From the NCBI GenBank assembly GCA_038025085.1, contig CM076147.1:34076766-34140765 (forward strand): a stretch of 64,000 nt of DNA, written 5' to 3'. Below, piece after piece: positions 45,380 through 57,303 of this stretch. The notes under the pieces are model-generated. The model searched no databases, was not told where the DNA came from, and was given only the letters and a program-made list of their open reading frames with translations. This stretch comes from Tetragonia tetragonoides. Lineage: Eukaryota; Streptophyta; Magnoliopsida; Caryophyllales; Aizoaceae. Made by a program: the position numbers and the translations under genes. Numbering within the stretch: the first letter of the stretch is position 1; each line of letters opens with the position of its first letter.

Positions 45380-47337
45380 TTGTTTCAATAGATTTTTGAT
45401 GTACTTAGTTCATTTTAATCTATTGCTACTATGATAATCTTTGGTAGAAGAACTTTATAACCGAGTATTCTCAAGTTTGTTAATAGAAGGCTAATAATCG
45501 TTTTCTAAGCAATCGGTCAAATATAGATAAAAGTTTACAGTATGACTAATCATAATAAGTAGAACTATAATGCAAACTCCAACTTTTATAGAGGCCCCAC
45601 AAGCCAATGAATGACTTTTTTTTCTGGTCAAGGGCTAATACACAGCCAGTGAATAACTGTTACCATGACTTGAGGGCATCTCTCTTCCCAATATTTTAAT
45701 ATTTGCCCTAAACAAATAGAGTCAGGCTGCGGATGAACCTATACAAATCCGGCCTTGATGTTGTTTTAGTTTTATTTACCAGTTAATCATAAAATTAGCA
45801 CTAAACAAAAAAAGAAATTTGTTACTACAAAGTTGAGAGGAAACAAATTGCACGTAAAAATCCTGGAAAACGAAAATAATAATAGCTAGTTTGCATAAAA
45901 ACCATGGACAATCAGTTTTGAAGACCAAAACAATTTCGTAAATGCCCAACACAATAAATTAGAGAAGACTTTGTTGAAACAAAAATTTCCGATGCAACTT
46001 AAATAAACTTCGCCCAAGTCCGACCCGGGCCGCCCGACCGAGCAACGGCGCGTACGCGTGTGGTGGTCCATACTTCCACCTTTTCTCTTATTAATGGTCT
46101 AAAGGAAGACCCAGATATATAAAACAAGTTTCATTTTATTTTATCAACAATGTGGGACAAATGCATTTTACACAAACCAAATTTACTTCACGAAACTTTG
46201 AAACGTTTTTTTTCAACAATAACCACCATAGTTATAGGGATAGGCGTCAATGATTCACCCATGTATTATAAATACCTCTTTAGATTAAAAAAATATTTCA
46301 TAAGTTAGAAGTATAATTGTCTTTCAACGACATAAGATTATTTCATTTTAGTGGAATTTGTTCTCCTCTTACACTCAAAAGAATAAAAAAAATACTAATG
46401 AGGAAACAAAAGAAGAAGAGCTATTTTTAATCCAAATCAACATTCACAATCCACTATTGATAAGCCGATGACCTAATGATCAATTGATCATAGTCTTTTT
46501 ATCTATAAGAAAAGGATTAAAAGGAAGAGTTAATCGAAATGAGTTGTGGCTCAAATTGTGACAGATAATGAAGTAACTAAAGTGAAAAGTAAGGGTTTTT
46601 CCATGTGATGTCATTAGCATTAAACACAACTACACAAGTCATCTGATTTAGACAAGCTCCAACCAAGTTTCCGATAACCAATAAGCAATATGGGCTTGAA
46701 ATGTCATTTTTGTCAATAAATAAATAAAAAAACCTTCCAATAGTTCGTATTAATATCGCACCCCTTTTAAAACAATATCGTACCCTTACTAAAACTTTCA
46801 ATGTCAATTATTAATTAATGAAAAACAATGAAAAAATTTAAATGCAGCTAGCTTACCTTGCGACTAGTGATACTTTTGGGCAAATTCGTGATATTTTTTT
46901 AAACACTTAAAATAAGTGAAACAAAAGTATTATTTTTCACGTTGGTTTCGTTGTGTCATATGTACAAGACCAACTATTAGTTCCATGGTGTGATCACTCC
47001 ATCCCCGAGTTAAAGTTCAGGTCTGTCTTACGAGTTATTTGAAAATTCTTTTTATCCAAAGAATTGCAAATTTTTTTTATATATCTCTTAAAATTTATAA
47101 TTTAATGAATTAGATAATTATTTTATTGACATAATCTGAAATCTAACAAATCTCTGTCCTAGGAAACTCAAATTGCCAAAAAAGAAAAGAATCGAGTATC
47201 AAACAAAAATTATTCATTAATTGCATTTCATTAATAATTAACTCAAATTTTCATATTTACAATGATCGGTAATATAGTTATGGCTATGTTGAATGATTAT
47301 GTAATATAATAAAGGGTATATTTGAGGTGGAAAATTT
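45380..47337. other. Intergenic with one isolated TIR-like end
   Basis: No gene is recognised. At 46745-46790, GTTCGTATTAATATCGCACCCC followed by TTTTAAAACAATATCGTACCC is a copy of the terminal repeat of the 48741-54904 element, here without a visible partner. A short CpG-rich patch lies at 46015-46065. Confidence 0.4.
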
Positions 47338-48361
47338 ACTGTAAATAATCCTAAATTTTAGTGGTATGCCAATAATAATCCCAAGTTAAAAAATCTTTCT
47401 GAATAATCCCAAGTTTTAAGTTGTGTGCCGATAATGCACTCGGATAAACTACCATTAGGTGAACAGTTAAATATTCTGATGTGGCTTTTTAATTAAAATT
47501 TTTTTGCTTACTTTAAATGTTCTTTTGTTTTTGTTTTTTTTTTCTTTTTTCTTATGCTTTCTCTCCTCATCGCCTTTTCCCACATATCCATTCTCTGTCT
47601 CCTCTTTCCTCCATCCTTCTCCTTCCCCCGGCCCTTAATCCGACCATCGCCATTAAATTACCCATCATCAACGCCCCTATCAACCAAAGCCCCATCTCTA
47701 GCCATCAAACCAAGCCTTCGATTTAGCTTAATTACGCCTCATAACTAAAAGAGAGAGAACGAGATAAAATGGAAAATAGAAAATATAACAATAGCTTTGA
47801 AGGTGCCAATGAGAAAGGACAAGAAGATCTGGATCAAGGAATCTGAAAATGGCCTTACTATGTTGTTAATTTGGAGTGAGAGGGAATGAGGGTAGCATTA
47901 GTTAAAGGATGTCACTGGTGAAAGATGACAAAGTTTACCAATTTTTCTACCTTTTATTAGACATATAGATATGAGAAGTGTAATCAGCCCATGATGATGA
48001 GAAGTGCAGCAGTAGAGAGGAGCACATGATGATGGGATAGAGAGAGAATGCCAGAATGGGGAGGGAGGATGATAGAGGAGACGAAGGAAACTTCGTGGGA
48101 GAAAGCAAATATTGGGGAAGATGAGCATTCCAACCAGGGAAGGATTTTTTTTGGCCACAAAGAAAAAAGAAAAGGATAAAAATAAATAAAACTAATAAAA
48201 TAATGCCACATCATTTGGTTTGTGACGGAAAAATAACACTGTTAGCTGACGGTTCATATTCATTATTGGCACACAAGTCAAAACATAGGATTATTGGTAG
48301 AGATTTTTCAACTTGGAATTATTCCTGTTACACGGTATAAACTTGGGATTATTTAGAGTTA
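47338..48361. mobile_element. 1.0-kb element with ~100-bp terminal inverted repeats
   Basis: Left ACTGTAAATAATCCTAAATTTTAG matches the inverted right end ACTCTAAATAATCCCAAGTTTA. Similarity continues inward through AATAATCC(C/T)A(A/T)GTT and TTGTGTGCC blocks for about 100 bases. Long TIRs suggest a non-autonomous MULE. The interior has pyrimidine-rich frames of no recognised function. The target duplication was not certain. Confidence 0.6.
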
Positions 48362-48489
48362 TTTTTCTTTTTGAGGTTTATCGAAACATTGAGTTTTTAA
48401 GATATCTTATTGTAAATCTTGTGCAACGTGTAACAGTACTGAAATCAAATCAGGATGATTTGGAGTCACTTTTTATAAATTTAATGTTC

Positions 48490-48720
48490 ACTTTTTATGA
48501 GTAATAACCCTTGTGATCTTAATAAGACGGTCTCAGAACAATTTTTGAGTTTTACTCACTTTTATTTTTTAAAACTGTTTTGTATGAGACCAACTTACGG
48601 TAAAATGAGGTCAGTATTTAGAAATCTATGGGTTACTTGTTATTAGCCGTGACCATTATTTCACTAAATTGAAAAGTGACACTTGTCTCACCAAAAGTGA
48701 CAATAAATTCATCTTATACA
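48490..48720. repeat. Copy of a dispersed repeat (GAGACCAACTTACGG / TTTAGAAATCTATGGGT)
   Basis: Shares TATTTAGAAAT, GTGACC and ATTTCACT blocks with 31040-31130 and words with 40025-40540. Probably a MITE family; ends not fixed. Confidence 0.4.
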
Positions 48721-49367
48721 GGTTTTTAGGTTCCATTTTTCAGTTCGCATTAATACCGCCCCCCTTTTAAAACAAACAATACCACACCCCTATACCTTTC
48801 AATTACCAAAATACCCACATTAAAAAAAATTAGAAAGCAAAATCATCATTTCCCAGTTCCCACCATTAACAACATCTTACATACATCTGATAATAGTACA
48901 AGTGCTCGATGAAGAATCTCTTAGCACAGTTAAAAGTTAAAACCGGACTCTCACATGGGTTTTACCGTCTAGCTTCGCGCATAGCCACTGCCATCATCGT
49001 CCCCATAAAGTGGTTCTCTGTGAAACCCCAAAAACCCACCTCCATCAACAACAACTCGAACGATATAGCAGTTTGAATGCTTGATGACGTACTTGATAAA
49101 AAAAATCGTGACGGCAGAGGTCCACACAATGAACTGTACTTTGATTATACTATGTCTGATTAACACGATGTTTATTCCCCCGATCAATTTGAACTTGATA
49201 AAAATTGAATGCTATTGAAGATCAGACTATAGTCATTTACAATCTAAATCAAGTGCGATGTAAGTGGATTTGACCACCATCCCTATAATGTAAGGCCAAC
49301 AACCAAGAATCAAGTTTCTGCCCTAATCTAGATGCAGATTTTGGAACCCCACGTCTGAATTGGGCAC

Positions 49368-49935
49368 TGTTGGATTCATGACCCAAAATCAAGTGTTTTT
49401 TTGGTGTTCTAACACTGTTGTACGACCATGCATAATTTTGCCTTTGATCTCGCATGACCATGCGACATCGACAGTGCGCTGAACTGCTGTCGCCCGACCA
49501 TGCGGTTTTACTCTTGGTTTTTTGCCCGACCATGCAATGCTGCGCGTAAGGCTATTTTGGGCCGTTTTGTGTTGTCGACCTATTTTTTGTTTCCTAATTT
49601 AATTAGGTTTTTTTTAGGTCTATTTAAGTGGGTTATAATCCCAGCCACCATATACTATTATTCATCCATATATTCCACATCTAGAGAGAGAGTGTGTTCT
49701 TGAGAGTTTCATTGTAATTCTCTATAATCCTTAATAGTTCAAGTAGCTATTAGAGGCTCGTTGTACTCTTCTCATATTCATAGTGGATTTGTTTCGTGGC
49801 TCGTCGTCCGTGATTTTTTCTCCCATTCAATTGGGGGTTTTCACGTTAAAATCTCGTGTCGTCTTTATTGTTTATTCTTGATTATTGACTTGGTTGATTG
49901 ATTGTTTTCGCTTCCGCACTCTAATATCCCCAACA
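49368..49935 (+). repeat. 5' LTR of the Tork-like Copia (568 bp)
   Basis: Compared with the 3' LTR it has a 32-base extra segment between two CCCGACCATGC words (about 49492-49535) and a few substitutions, mainly C/T and A/G. Confidence 0.9.
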
Positions 49936-49958
49936 ATTGGTATTAGAGCCTTACTACA

Positions 49959-50969
49959 ATGGTCACCAAGTTTGATATCGAGAAGTTTGATGGCAAGATT
50001 AGCTTTTCTATATAGAAAGTTCAAATGCAAGCCGTATTGACTCATCACGGGTTAAAGAAGGCGTTAAAGGAAAAGTCGAGTAAACCGGCTACCATGTCGG
50101 ATGAAGATTGGGAGGAATTGGATGAGAAGGCTTTGGCGGCGATCCAATTATGTCTGACTCGAGAAGTTCTCCGGGAGGTCATCCATGAGACCTCCGCAGC
50201 AGGTTTATGGCTCAAGTTGGAATCTCTGTACATGACAAAGAGTCTTGCGAACAAGCTTCACTTGAAGGATCGCCTCTACACCTTCCGTATGAAGAAAGGT
50301 ACTTCTGTTCAGGATCATCTAGATGAATTTAATGCTATTCTTATTGATTTAGAAAATCTAGATGTAAAGATAGATGATGAAGATAAAGTTGTTTTACTTG
50401 TTATCTCATTATTTCCGTCCTACAAACATTTTAAAGAAATTATGTTGTATGAAAACCGTGAAACCCTATCTTTTGAAGATGTTAAATCGGCATTGTTATC
50501 TAAGAAAAAATATGATGATGATAATGAGACTGATAATGCTGAGGGGTTGGTTGTTAGTCAAAGGGGGCGGAGTTTCGATCATGGGGAAAACAGTAACAAG
50601 AAGAAGTATCGTTCTAAATCAAGGGGCAAACATGCTAGTAAGTCCTGTAATTATTGTAAGAAACTTGGACACATTGCTGCTGATTGCTATAAATTGAAGA
50701 ACAAATTAGATAGAGATGGTAAGGGGAATAATGATAAGAAACCCGAAAAAACCGCCGAGGTTCCATTTGCCGAGGTGGATTCCGAGGGTGATGTGTATTT
50801 GGCTACTGACACCGGAAAATCTAGAGATGAGTGGATTCTAGATATCGGTTGTACCTTCCATATGTGTCCCCATAGAGATTGGTTTACCACTTATGAACTT
50901 GTTAATGGTGGTATTGTACATATGGGGAATGATAGTCAATGTTCTGTTGTTGGGAAGGGTAGTGTCTAG
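49959..50969 (+). pseudogene. Copia gag and protease, with stops
   Basis: The native-looking ATG at 49959 (MVTKFDIEKFDGKISF) meets TAG at 50013-50015, where a Trp codon is usual. From 50025 the frame is open: UBN2 capsid region, zinc knuckle CNYCKKLGHIAADC (residue 208 on), then protease WILDIGCTFHMC. The protease active-site triplet normally reads D-S/T-G; here it is D-I-G (50841-50849). A TAG at 50967-50969 ends the frame before the rest of the polyprotein. Confidence 0.85.
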
Positions 50970-50975
50970 ATCAAG

Positions 50976-52712
50976 ATGAATGACGGTGTTGTGAGGACCA
51001 TCACTGGGGTTAAACATGTTCCTGGTTTGAGCAAAAACCTTATCTCTCTAGGCACCCATGAAGCTCATGGGTGTAAGTACTCTGGGAAAAATGGAGTGTT
51101 GAAAGTGTCCAAGGGAGCTTTAGTGATGGTGAAGGCCATTAGATCGGGTACCTTATATGTGTTGCAGGGTACTACTGTTACAGGCACAACTGTAGTTGCT
51201 ACATCGAAGGCTCACTCCGATGAGTCTAAGCTTTGGCATTATCGCATGGGTCATATGGGTGAGAAAGGTATGAATATTCTGGTTAAGAAGGGCCTCATTG
51301 GTAAGAATACATGTAACCTTGAGTTTTCTGAACATTGTGTTTTTGGCAAGCAGAGGAAATCAAGTTTTTCTGCAGGTATACATAGAACCAAAGGCACACT
51401 TGACTACATCCATTCGGATTTATGGGGTCCCGCTACTGTTACCTCCCGGGGAGGTAAAAGATATATGCTGACTATTATTGATGATTACTCTAGGAAAGTC
51501 TGGGTGTTCTTCGTGAAACACAAGGATGATGTGTCCCCCACTTTTAAAGAGTGGAAAGTTTTGATCGAGAACCAGAATGAGAGGAAGATCAAGAAGTTGA
51601 GGACCGATAACGGTCTTGAGTTCTGTGAAGAGGCCCTCAATGAATTATGTATAAAGGAAGGTATTGCCCGACATCACACACTAGTCGGGAAACCGCAACA
51701 AAACGGTGTTGCAGAGAGAATGAACAGAACTATAATGGAGAAAGTACGGTGTATGCTTTCTCATGCTCAATTGGGACGGAAATTTTGGGTGGAAGCGGCT
51801 ACTACTGCAACATATTTGATCAACCGCTCTCCACACAGATCTCTTGAAGACAATATTCCAGAGAAACTATGGTCAGGTAACCCTATTGATTGTTCGCATC
51901 TTCGTATATTTGGGTGTCCTGTTTATGTTCATGAAAATGAGGGAAAGCTAGTACCTCGTGCAATCAAGTGCGTTTTCTTGGGGTACGGGTCGGGTGTTAA
52001 GGGTTATCGTGTGTGGTGTACTGACCCTAAGTACCGTAAAGTTATTCATAGTAGAGATGTAACATTTAATGAAAATGCAATATTATCTCCTGGAATAGAT
52101 ACTGCGTCTACTTCTGATGATGCAGGTACTGAGAGTGACAAGGAGAAGGTGGAGCATGAGCTTGACTCCACAACCAAAAAGAAGAATGTTCCCGTGCCCA
52201 CTATTGAGGAGCCTAGAGAGGCTCATGAAGAAGGAACTGCCCATGAAAGTCCACCTCAATCTCAACCTGAGCACACCTTAGCTCGAGATCGAGAAAGAAG
52301 GCAAGTCCGTAGGCCACGAAGATTTGAGGATTATGAATGTAACTTGGTTGCCTATGCCTTTGTCGCCGCACAAGACATTGAAAAGTGCAAGCCTAGGAAT
52401 TACTCCAAAGCAGTTTCTAGCCCAGATGCTGACAAGTGGGTTGTGGCAATGCAAGAAGAGGTTGAAAGTCTACACAAGAATGAGACTTGGGACTTGGTAA
52501 ATCTTCCTGATGAGAAGCGTGTGATTAGCTGTAAGTGGCTCTACAAGATCAAATATGGAATTCCCGGGGTCGAGAACAAGAGGTACAAGGCAAGGTTTGT
52601 TGTTCGAGGGTTCAACCAACGTGAGGGAATCGACTTTAATGAGGTACTTTCTCCAGTTGTTCGACATACCTCTATTCGAGTTTTGCTATCTATGATTGCC
52701 TTGTATGATTAG
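50976..52712 (+). pseudogene. Copia integrase and start of reverse transcriptase (578 codons)
   Basis: GAG-pre-integrase LWHYRMGHMGEKGMN; the zinc-binding CxxC reads SEHC (a Ser where Cys is usual). Integrase core Asp148 (HSDLWGP), Asp211 (RTDNGLEF) and Glu247 (GVAERMNRT) are intact. The reverse transcriptase begins near ISCKWLYKIK. Near 52707 one base appears to be missing and the frame ends at 52712; the following bases encode ELEQLDVKTAFLHGHLEEE in the next frame with a further TAG at 52778. Confidence 0.85.
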
Positions 52713-52819
52713 AGCTGGAGCAACTAGACGTGAAGACTGCATTTCTTCATGGTCACCTTGAAGAGGAGATTCATATCTAGCAACCCGAGGGGTTTGAGGT
52801 TCCCGAAAAGGAAGATCTT

Positions 52820-53955
52820 GTGTGTAAGTTGAAAAAGTCACTATATGGTTTAAAGCAATCCCTAAGGCAGTGGTATAGAAGGTTTGACACCTTCATGATC
52901 AAGCAAGGCTATAATCGGTGTAGCTATGATGAGTGTGTGTATTTTTGGAAATTTCCGGATGGGTCTTTCTTATATTTGGTGCTTTATGTTGATGATATGT
53001 TAATTGCTGCACCTAACAAAGTTTATGTAGATGAGTTGAAGGCCCAACTTAGCAGCGAATTTGAGATGAAGGATTTGGGATCTGCTAAAAAAATCTTAGG
53101 CATAGAGATTAGTAGAGATAGAAAGGCGGGTAAGCTCATGTTATCACAAACAAGCTACATCAACAAAGTGATCGAAAGGTTCAATATGAGCGACTGCAAT
53201 CCCGTTCCTACTCCATTGGCCTCACATTTCAGATTGTCCTCAGATCAATGCCCAAAGTCTGAGGAAGATAAGGAACATATGTCTCATGTTCCATACTCCA
53301 GTGCAGTTGGTAGTTTGATGTATGCCATGGTGTGTACCCGACCAGATTTGGCTCATGCCGTTGGTGTGGTAAGTAGATATATGCACAATCCTGATAAGTC
53401 GCATTGGGAAGCTGTGAAATGGATCCTTCTATACATGAAGGGATCTAGTGATATTGGGCTAGTGTTTGATAAGAACCGGGCTGATCCTGGTGGTGTAGTG
53501 GGATATGTTGACTCCGACTACACATGTGACCTCGACGAGAGAAAGGCTCTTTCATCTTATGTATTTTCTCATTGTGGTTCTGCTATCAGTTGGTATTCGT
53601 CGTTACAGTCTATTGCTTCTTTATCTACTAGGCGGAATATATTTCTACTACTGAAGGGGTGAAAGAAGCTATTTGGCTCCGTGGTTTGGTGAAGAAACTT
53701 GGTCTAACTCAAGATGTGCTAGTTGTGTTTTGTGATAGCCAAAGTGCGGTGCACTTGACAAGGAACAACAAGTACCATTCAAAGACCAAGCATATTGATG
53801 TGAGGCGCCATTTTATTCGAGGTACAGTTGAGGGAGGTGAAGTGATTGTCGAGAAGATCCACACCAACGACAATCCCGCAGATATGTTAACTAAACCTCT
53901 CCCGATTGCTAAGTTCAAACATTGTTTGGACTTAGTTGGTGTTATTGGTGTTTGA
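52820..53955 (+). pseudogene. Copia reverse transcriptase and RNase H, frameshifted
   Basis: The reverse transcriptase carries KSLYGLKQSLRQWY and the catalytic LYVDDMLI (about 52981). RNase H motifs: GYVDSDYTCD (about 53503) and, after a frameshift near 53630 in the usual TEAEY region, VFCDSQSAVHL and SKTKHIDVRRHFIR. The end NPADMLTKPL is typical of Copia. Confidence 0.85.
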
Positions 53956-54024
53956 GTGCCCTTCGGGGCGTAGTGGCGACGACGACGTTTGTTGAGTTTG
54001 TGGATTTCGCTTCAAAGTGGAGAT

Positions 54025-54558
54025 TGTTGGATTCGTGACCCAAAATCAAGTGTTTTTTTTGGTGTTCTAACACTATTGCACGACCATGCATAGTTTTGCC
54101 TTTGATCTCGCATGACCATGCGACATCGGCAATGTGCTGAACTGCTGCCGCCCGACCATGCAATGCTGCGCGTAAGGCTATCTTGGGCCGTTTTGTATTG
54201 TCGACCTATTTTTTTGTTTCCTAATTTAATTAGGTTTCTTTTAGGTCTATTTAAGTGGGTTATTATCCTAGCCACCATATACTATTATTCATCCATATAT
54301 TCCACATCTAGAGAGAGTGTTCTTGAGAGTTTCATTATAATTCTCTATAATCCTCAATAGTTCAAGTAGCTATTGGAGGCTCGTTGTACTCTTCTCATAT
54401 TCATAGTGGATTTGTTTCGTGGCTCGTCGCCCGTGGTTTTTTCTCCCATTCAATTAGGGGTTTCCACGTTAAAATCTCGTGTTATCTTTATTGTTTATTC
54501 TTGATTATTGACTTGGTTGATTGATTGTTTTCACTTCTGCACTCTAATATCCCCAACA
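54025..54558 (+). repeat. 3' LTR of the Tork-like Copia (534 bp)
   Basis: Same ends as the 5' LTR. One CCCGACCATGC copy and the intervening bases are missing. Otherwise highly similar, so the insertion is fairly recent. Confidence 0.9.
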
Positions 54559-54904
54559 GGCACAAATTCTAATTTCTTTCTCAATCTAATTATATTTGAC
54601 ATGCAAATTCAGTTTTTTAGTTTCCAGTGTTGTCAAATATAATCAATTGCAGGATTGTTGTTAGGCCATGGCAGCGTTGCAGTGCTGTGTAATTCTGCCA
54701 AAAACAGGAATAACAAGGTTGTGCCTCAATTGGACGTGGTATTTGAAAAACTGCGCCTAAATTGGGCGCATGTCTAGGAAACCTGTGTTTAGTTTGTGTG
54801 GTGTGAGGAAAGAGAAATAGGTTCTAAAATTAAAAGGGTAAATTTGACAAAATTTGATTAGAGGTGTGGTATTGTTTTAAAAGGGGTGCGGTATTTAGCA
54901 CTGT

Positions 54905-56320
54905 CCCTTACGGAAAAAAAGAAAATCCAAATTTGCTTTTAGCTCTTTGTTTTCATACGTTATAGAAAAAGAGCTGGAAAAGGACAAATCATCAGATGAA
55001 AACCGAAAGTGGGAAGAGATCTTTGCTCTGCTTTTTTCTTTCGCCTTTATTTTTTCTTTCTTTGTGAGTTCTCTTCTCTATCTGCCTTTCTTCTTTTTCA
55101 TTTTCTCTCTCTTGCTTTTCTCCAGTTTTGTAAAGAAGCCTCCTGATATTTCTACGTTGGGGGAGCCTTTTTAGATCTTATAATAAGAAGTTTGTATGAG
55201 CACGTATCGTTAATTCGTAATTATGCATGCTAATTTGCTATAGCTAGCAAGTTGATATATATCTTTCTCCTATCATTTCTTTTTCTTACTTGTTAATTGG
55301 TAATAATGTCACTTTTAACTTTTTAAGTTTATATAATTGACCATGTACTAGAAAGCCTTTTACTTAGCCTAGTGGTAATCCCCAAGCTCAAGCTTTGCTC
55401 TCTTTTGTGGCATGCATTTGAATATCTCCCTATTTTGCAAGTCTTTGAACATTGAAATTTGAACATATGTTTTCGAGCCGTTTAAGCAAAAGAATTTGGG
55501 GAATGACAGCCCCTGTGAATAAGAAGATGGTAGTTACTTTTTTTTTAGGAGACAGGCGAGAGAGAAAAGTAAAGGAACTGCTTATAGATGTTTTGACAGG
55601 AAATTAAAAGAAGGCCATATCTTGATAACCTATTGAGACAAACTCATTTAGCTAAATTCAAATAAATTAACTTAATACATACATAAGTATAATAATGAAG
55701 ATTTCAACTATTTTGAGCATTTTAACAATTTAAAACTATGTAAATGCACATTAGGTATAGTTAGGATGTTTATTTTATATATATATTCTTATTTTTCTAA
55801 TTAGTTTGAAATTAGAAATGGATAAATAGGTTAACCGATTATTAACCATTAACACTTTTATTCAACAAGTTAGGCACATATTAAAAGAATTTCAATCCAT
55901 TTAATAAATAGGTTAGATTTATGTCTAATGACAATATTAACATGTTTAATCTTGACACGACGACCCTAACATGAATACTCTTAATTTTGGGTCAGACAAA
56001 AGATAGCTGATGAATAACATTGATTTAGCATATAAGTAAACCATAGCACACGTACACCTAGCTAGCTAGTATACCATAAAATCCCTATTAACGAAGAAGT
56101 TGAGTGAATACATATCATATAGACGGAATTGCGCGAAAAAGGATGTCAAATTCTCATATGGAAGGAACATGAGTGGACAAAGAAGAGGAGGCACACATGT
56201 GAACAATCTCGATGTGATACAGAACTTATAGCAAGGTGTCATCTGAACAACTAATAGAAGACTTCAAGGCATCGACCCAACAAATTTCGATGTATAAATC
56301 AAGTGTATAATTGTGATTAT
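54905..56320. other. Intergenic, no gene recognised
   Basis: AT-rich. A frame at 54947-55174 ends in a hydrophobic Phe-rich stretch encoded by a TTTCTT-rich tract and is not supported as a gene. Confidence 0.35.
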
Positions 56321-56827
56321 TAGGTCCTGTTCTTTTCGTCGTTTTCATGCCGCATTCTGTTCCGTTTCGTTCCGTTTCACGTCGTTCTGTTTTGCATTCT
56401 GTATTTCATTATTTTGTCTCACATTTTCTTCGATTATCCGAGCCGCACCGTTCCTATCTGTTCCGTTCCTCCCCATTCTGCACCATTCTGTTGAAGAGAA
56501 CATGACCTAAAAGTAGTAAAACACTAATAATTGGTAGTGATAAATTTCATTAATAACTGCGCATTAATTTAAGTGAGCACATATAACATTAATGCTTTGT
56601 TTTCGTTAACGGAATGATGCGAGACGGTGAGGAACGGAACGGAAATTGCAGCGCGGTGTGGAACGGAACGGAAATTGCAGTGCGGGACGGAATGGAATAA
56701 TAAATATAACTTGTGTGGTACGGAACGGAACAGAAATTACGGTGCGGTGCAGAACGGAACGAAAATTATAGCACGGTGTAGAACGGAACGGAATGCAGCA
56801 TAGAAACGACGAAAAGAACAGGGCCTA
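56321..56827. mobile_element. hAT-like MITE, TAGG(T/C)CCTGTTCTTTTCGTCG ends
   Basis: The first 21 bases and the inverted last 21 bases differ at one position. The interior is rich in GGAACGGAA words and their complement, so it folds strongly. An inner near-copy of the end at about 56497-56511 (GAAGAGAACATGACCTA inverted) suggests two elements fused or one nested. Same family as 40138-40338. No clear 8-bp duplication. Confidence 0.7.
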
Positions 56828-57156
56828 ATTAAACATCCAATCATAAGTTTAATTTACTTTAGTGTTTTTTAGGGTCCTTTTTTTCACCTAAAAACAATAA
56901 ATTAAATTGAACTAACTTATTTGGATTGAATTGAAATGTACTAAACTTATTTGAAATAAACTGAATTCATTATTTTAACTTGACATTAGCTATATAAAAC
57001 TCCAAACACAATTAATATTGCACTCATTTGAAAGTATGTGTTGAAATCTTTTGAATGATCAGAAATTAATCATGATTTAATTTTAATTTAAAAAATTATT
57101 CGAGAGATATACTTTTAAATGAATTGAATTGAACATAATTGGACTGCAGCATGTCT
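56828..57156. other. Intergenic, no feature seen
   Basis: AT-rich with words such as AAATTGAATTGAA; nothing recognised. Confidence 0.4.
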
Positions 57157-57189
57157 TGTGTGGACTTAGACCACCGTGGACCAAGTAAT

Positions 57190-57303
57190 TTTGAGGGGAG
57201 GCTCCAGGTGAAGTAGGGGGTGGCTCCAGGTAAAGTAGGGGGGTGGCTCCAGGTAAAGTAATTTTAAGGGGTGGCTCCAGGTAAAGTAGGGGGTGGCTAC
57301 AGG
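57190..57303 (+). repeat. Minisatellite GGTGGCTCCAGGTAAAGTAG, left half
   Basis: About five diverged ~24-bp units. The array resumes at 58151-58325 after the CACTA insertion, and the break falls inside a unit (..CTACAGG / GGTAAAGTAGG..), so one array was split. Confidence 0.75.

Larger units (their letters stand above)
49368..54558 (+). mobile_element. Full-length Tork/Tnt1-like Copia retrotransposon, decayed
   Basis: LTRs at 49368-49935 and 54025-54558 both start TGTTGGATTC and end CCCCAACA. Target duplication GGCAC at 49363-49367 and 54559-54563. A primer-binding-like TTGGTATTAGAGCC lies at 49937 and a polypurine-like AAAGTGGAGA just before 54025. Gag, protease, integrase, reverse transcriptase and RNase H follow in Copia order. 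Several stops and frameshifts make it non-autonomous. Confidence 0.93.
48741..54904. mobile_element. TIR element interrupted by a Copia retrotransposon
   Basis: Left CAGTTCGCATTAATACCGCC and inverted right CAGTGCTAAATACCGCACCC, both continuing CCTTTTAAAACAA(ACA)ATACCACACC. Without the Copia (49368-54558 plus one GGCAC) the host element is about 0.97 kb. The target duplication is unclear. No transposase is seen. Confidence 0.65.

Noticed and set aside
44207..45399. Long open frames (191 and 219 codons) across 44.2-45.4 kb
   Set aside because: They run through the ~310-bp tandem repeat, recur with the monomer and show no domain; they are by-products of GC-rich repeats.
45886..46071. 61-codon frame with a CpG-rich start
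   Set aside because: Too short, no similarity recognised, surrounded by noncoding AT-rich sequence.
47517..47748. Overlapping Pro/Ser-rich frames inside the 47.3-kb TIR element
   Set aside because: Both arise from the same pyrimidine-rich tract in two frames; no homology recognised.
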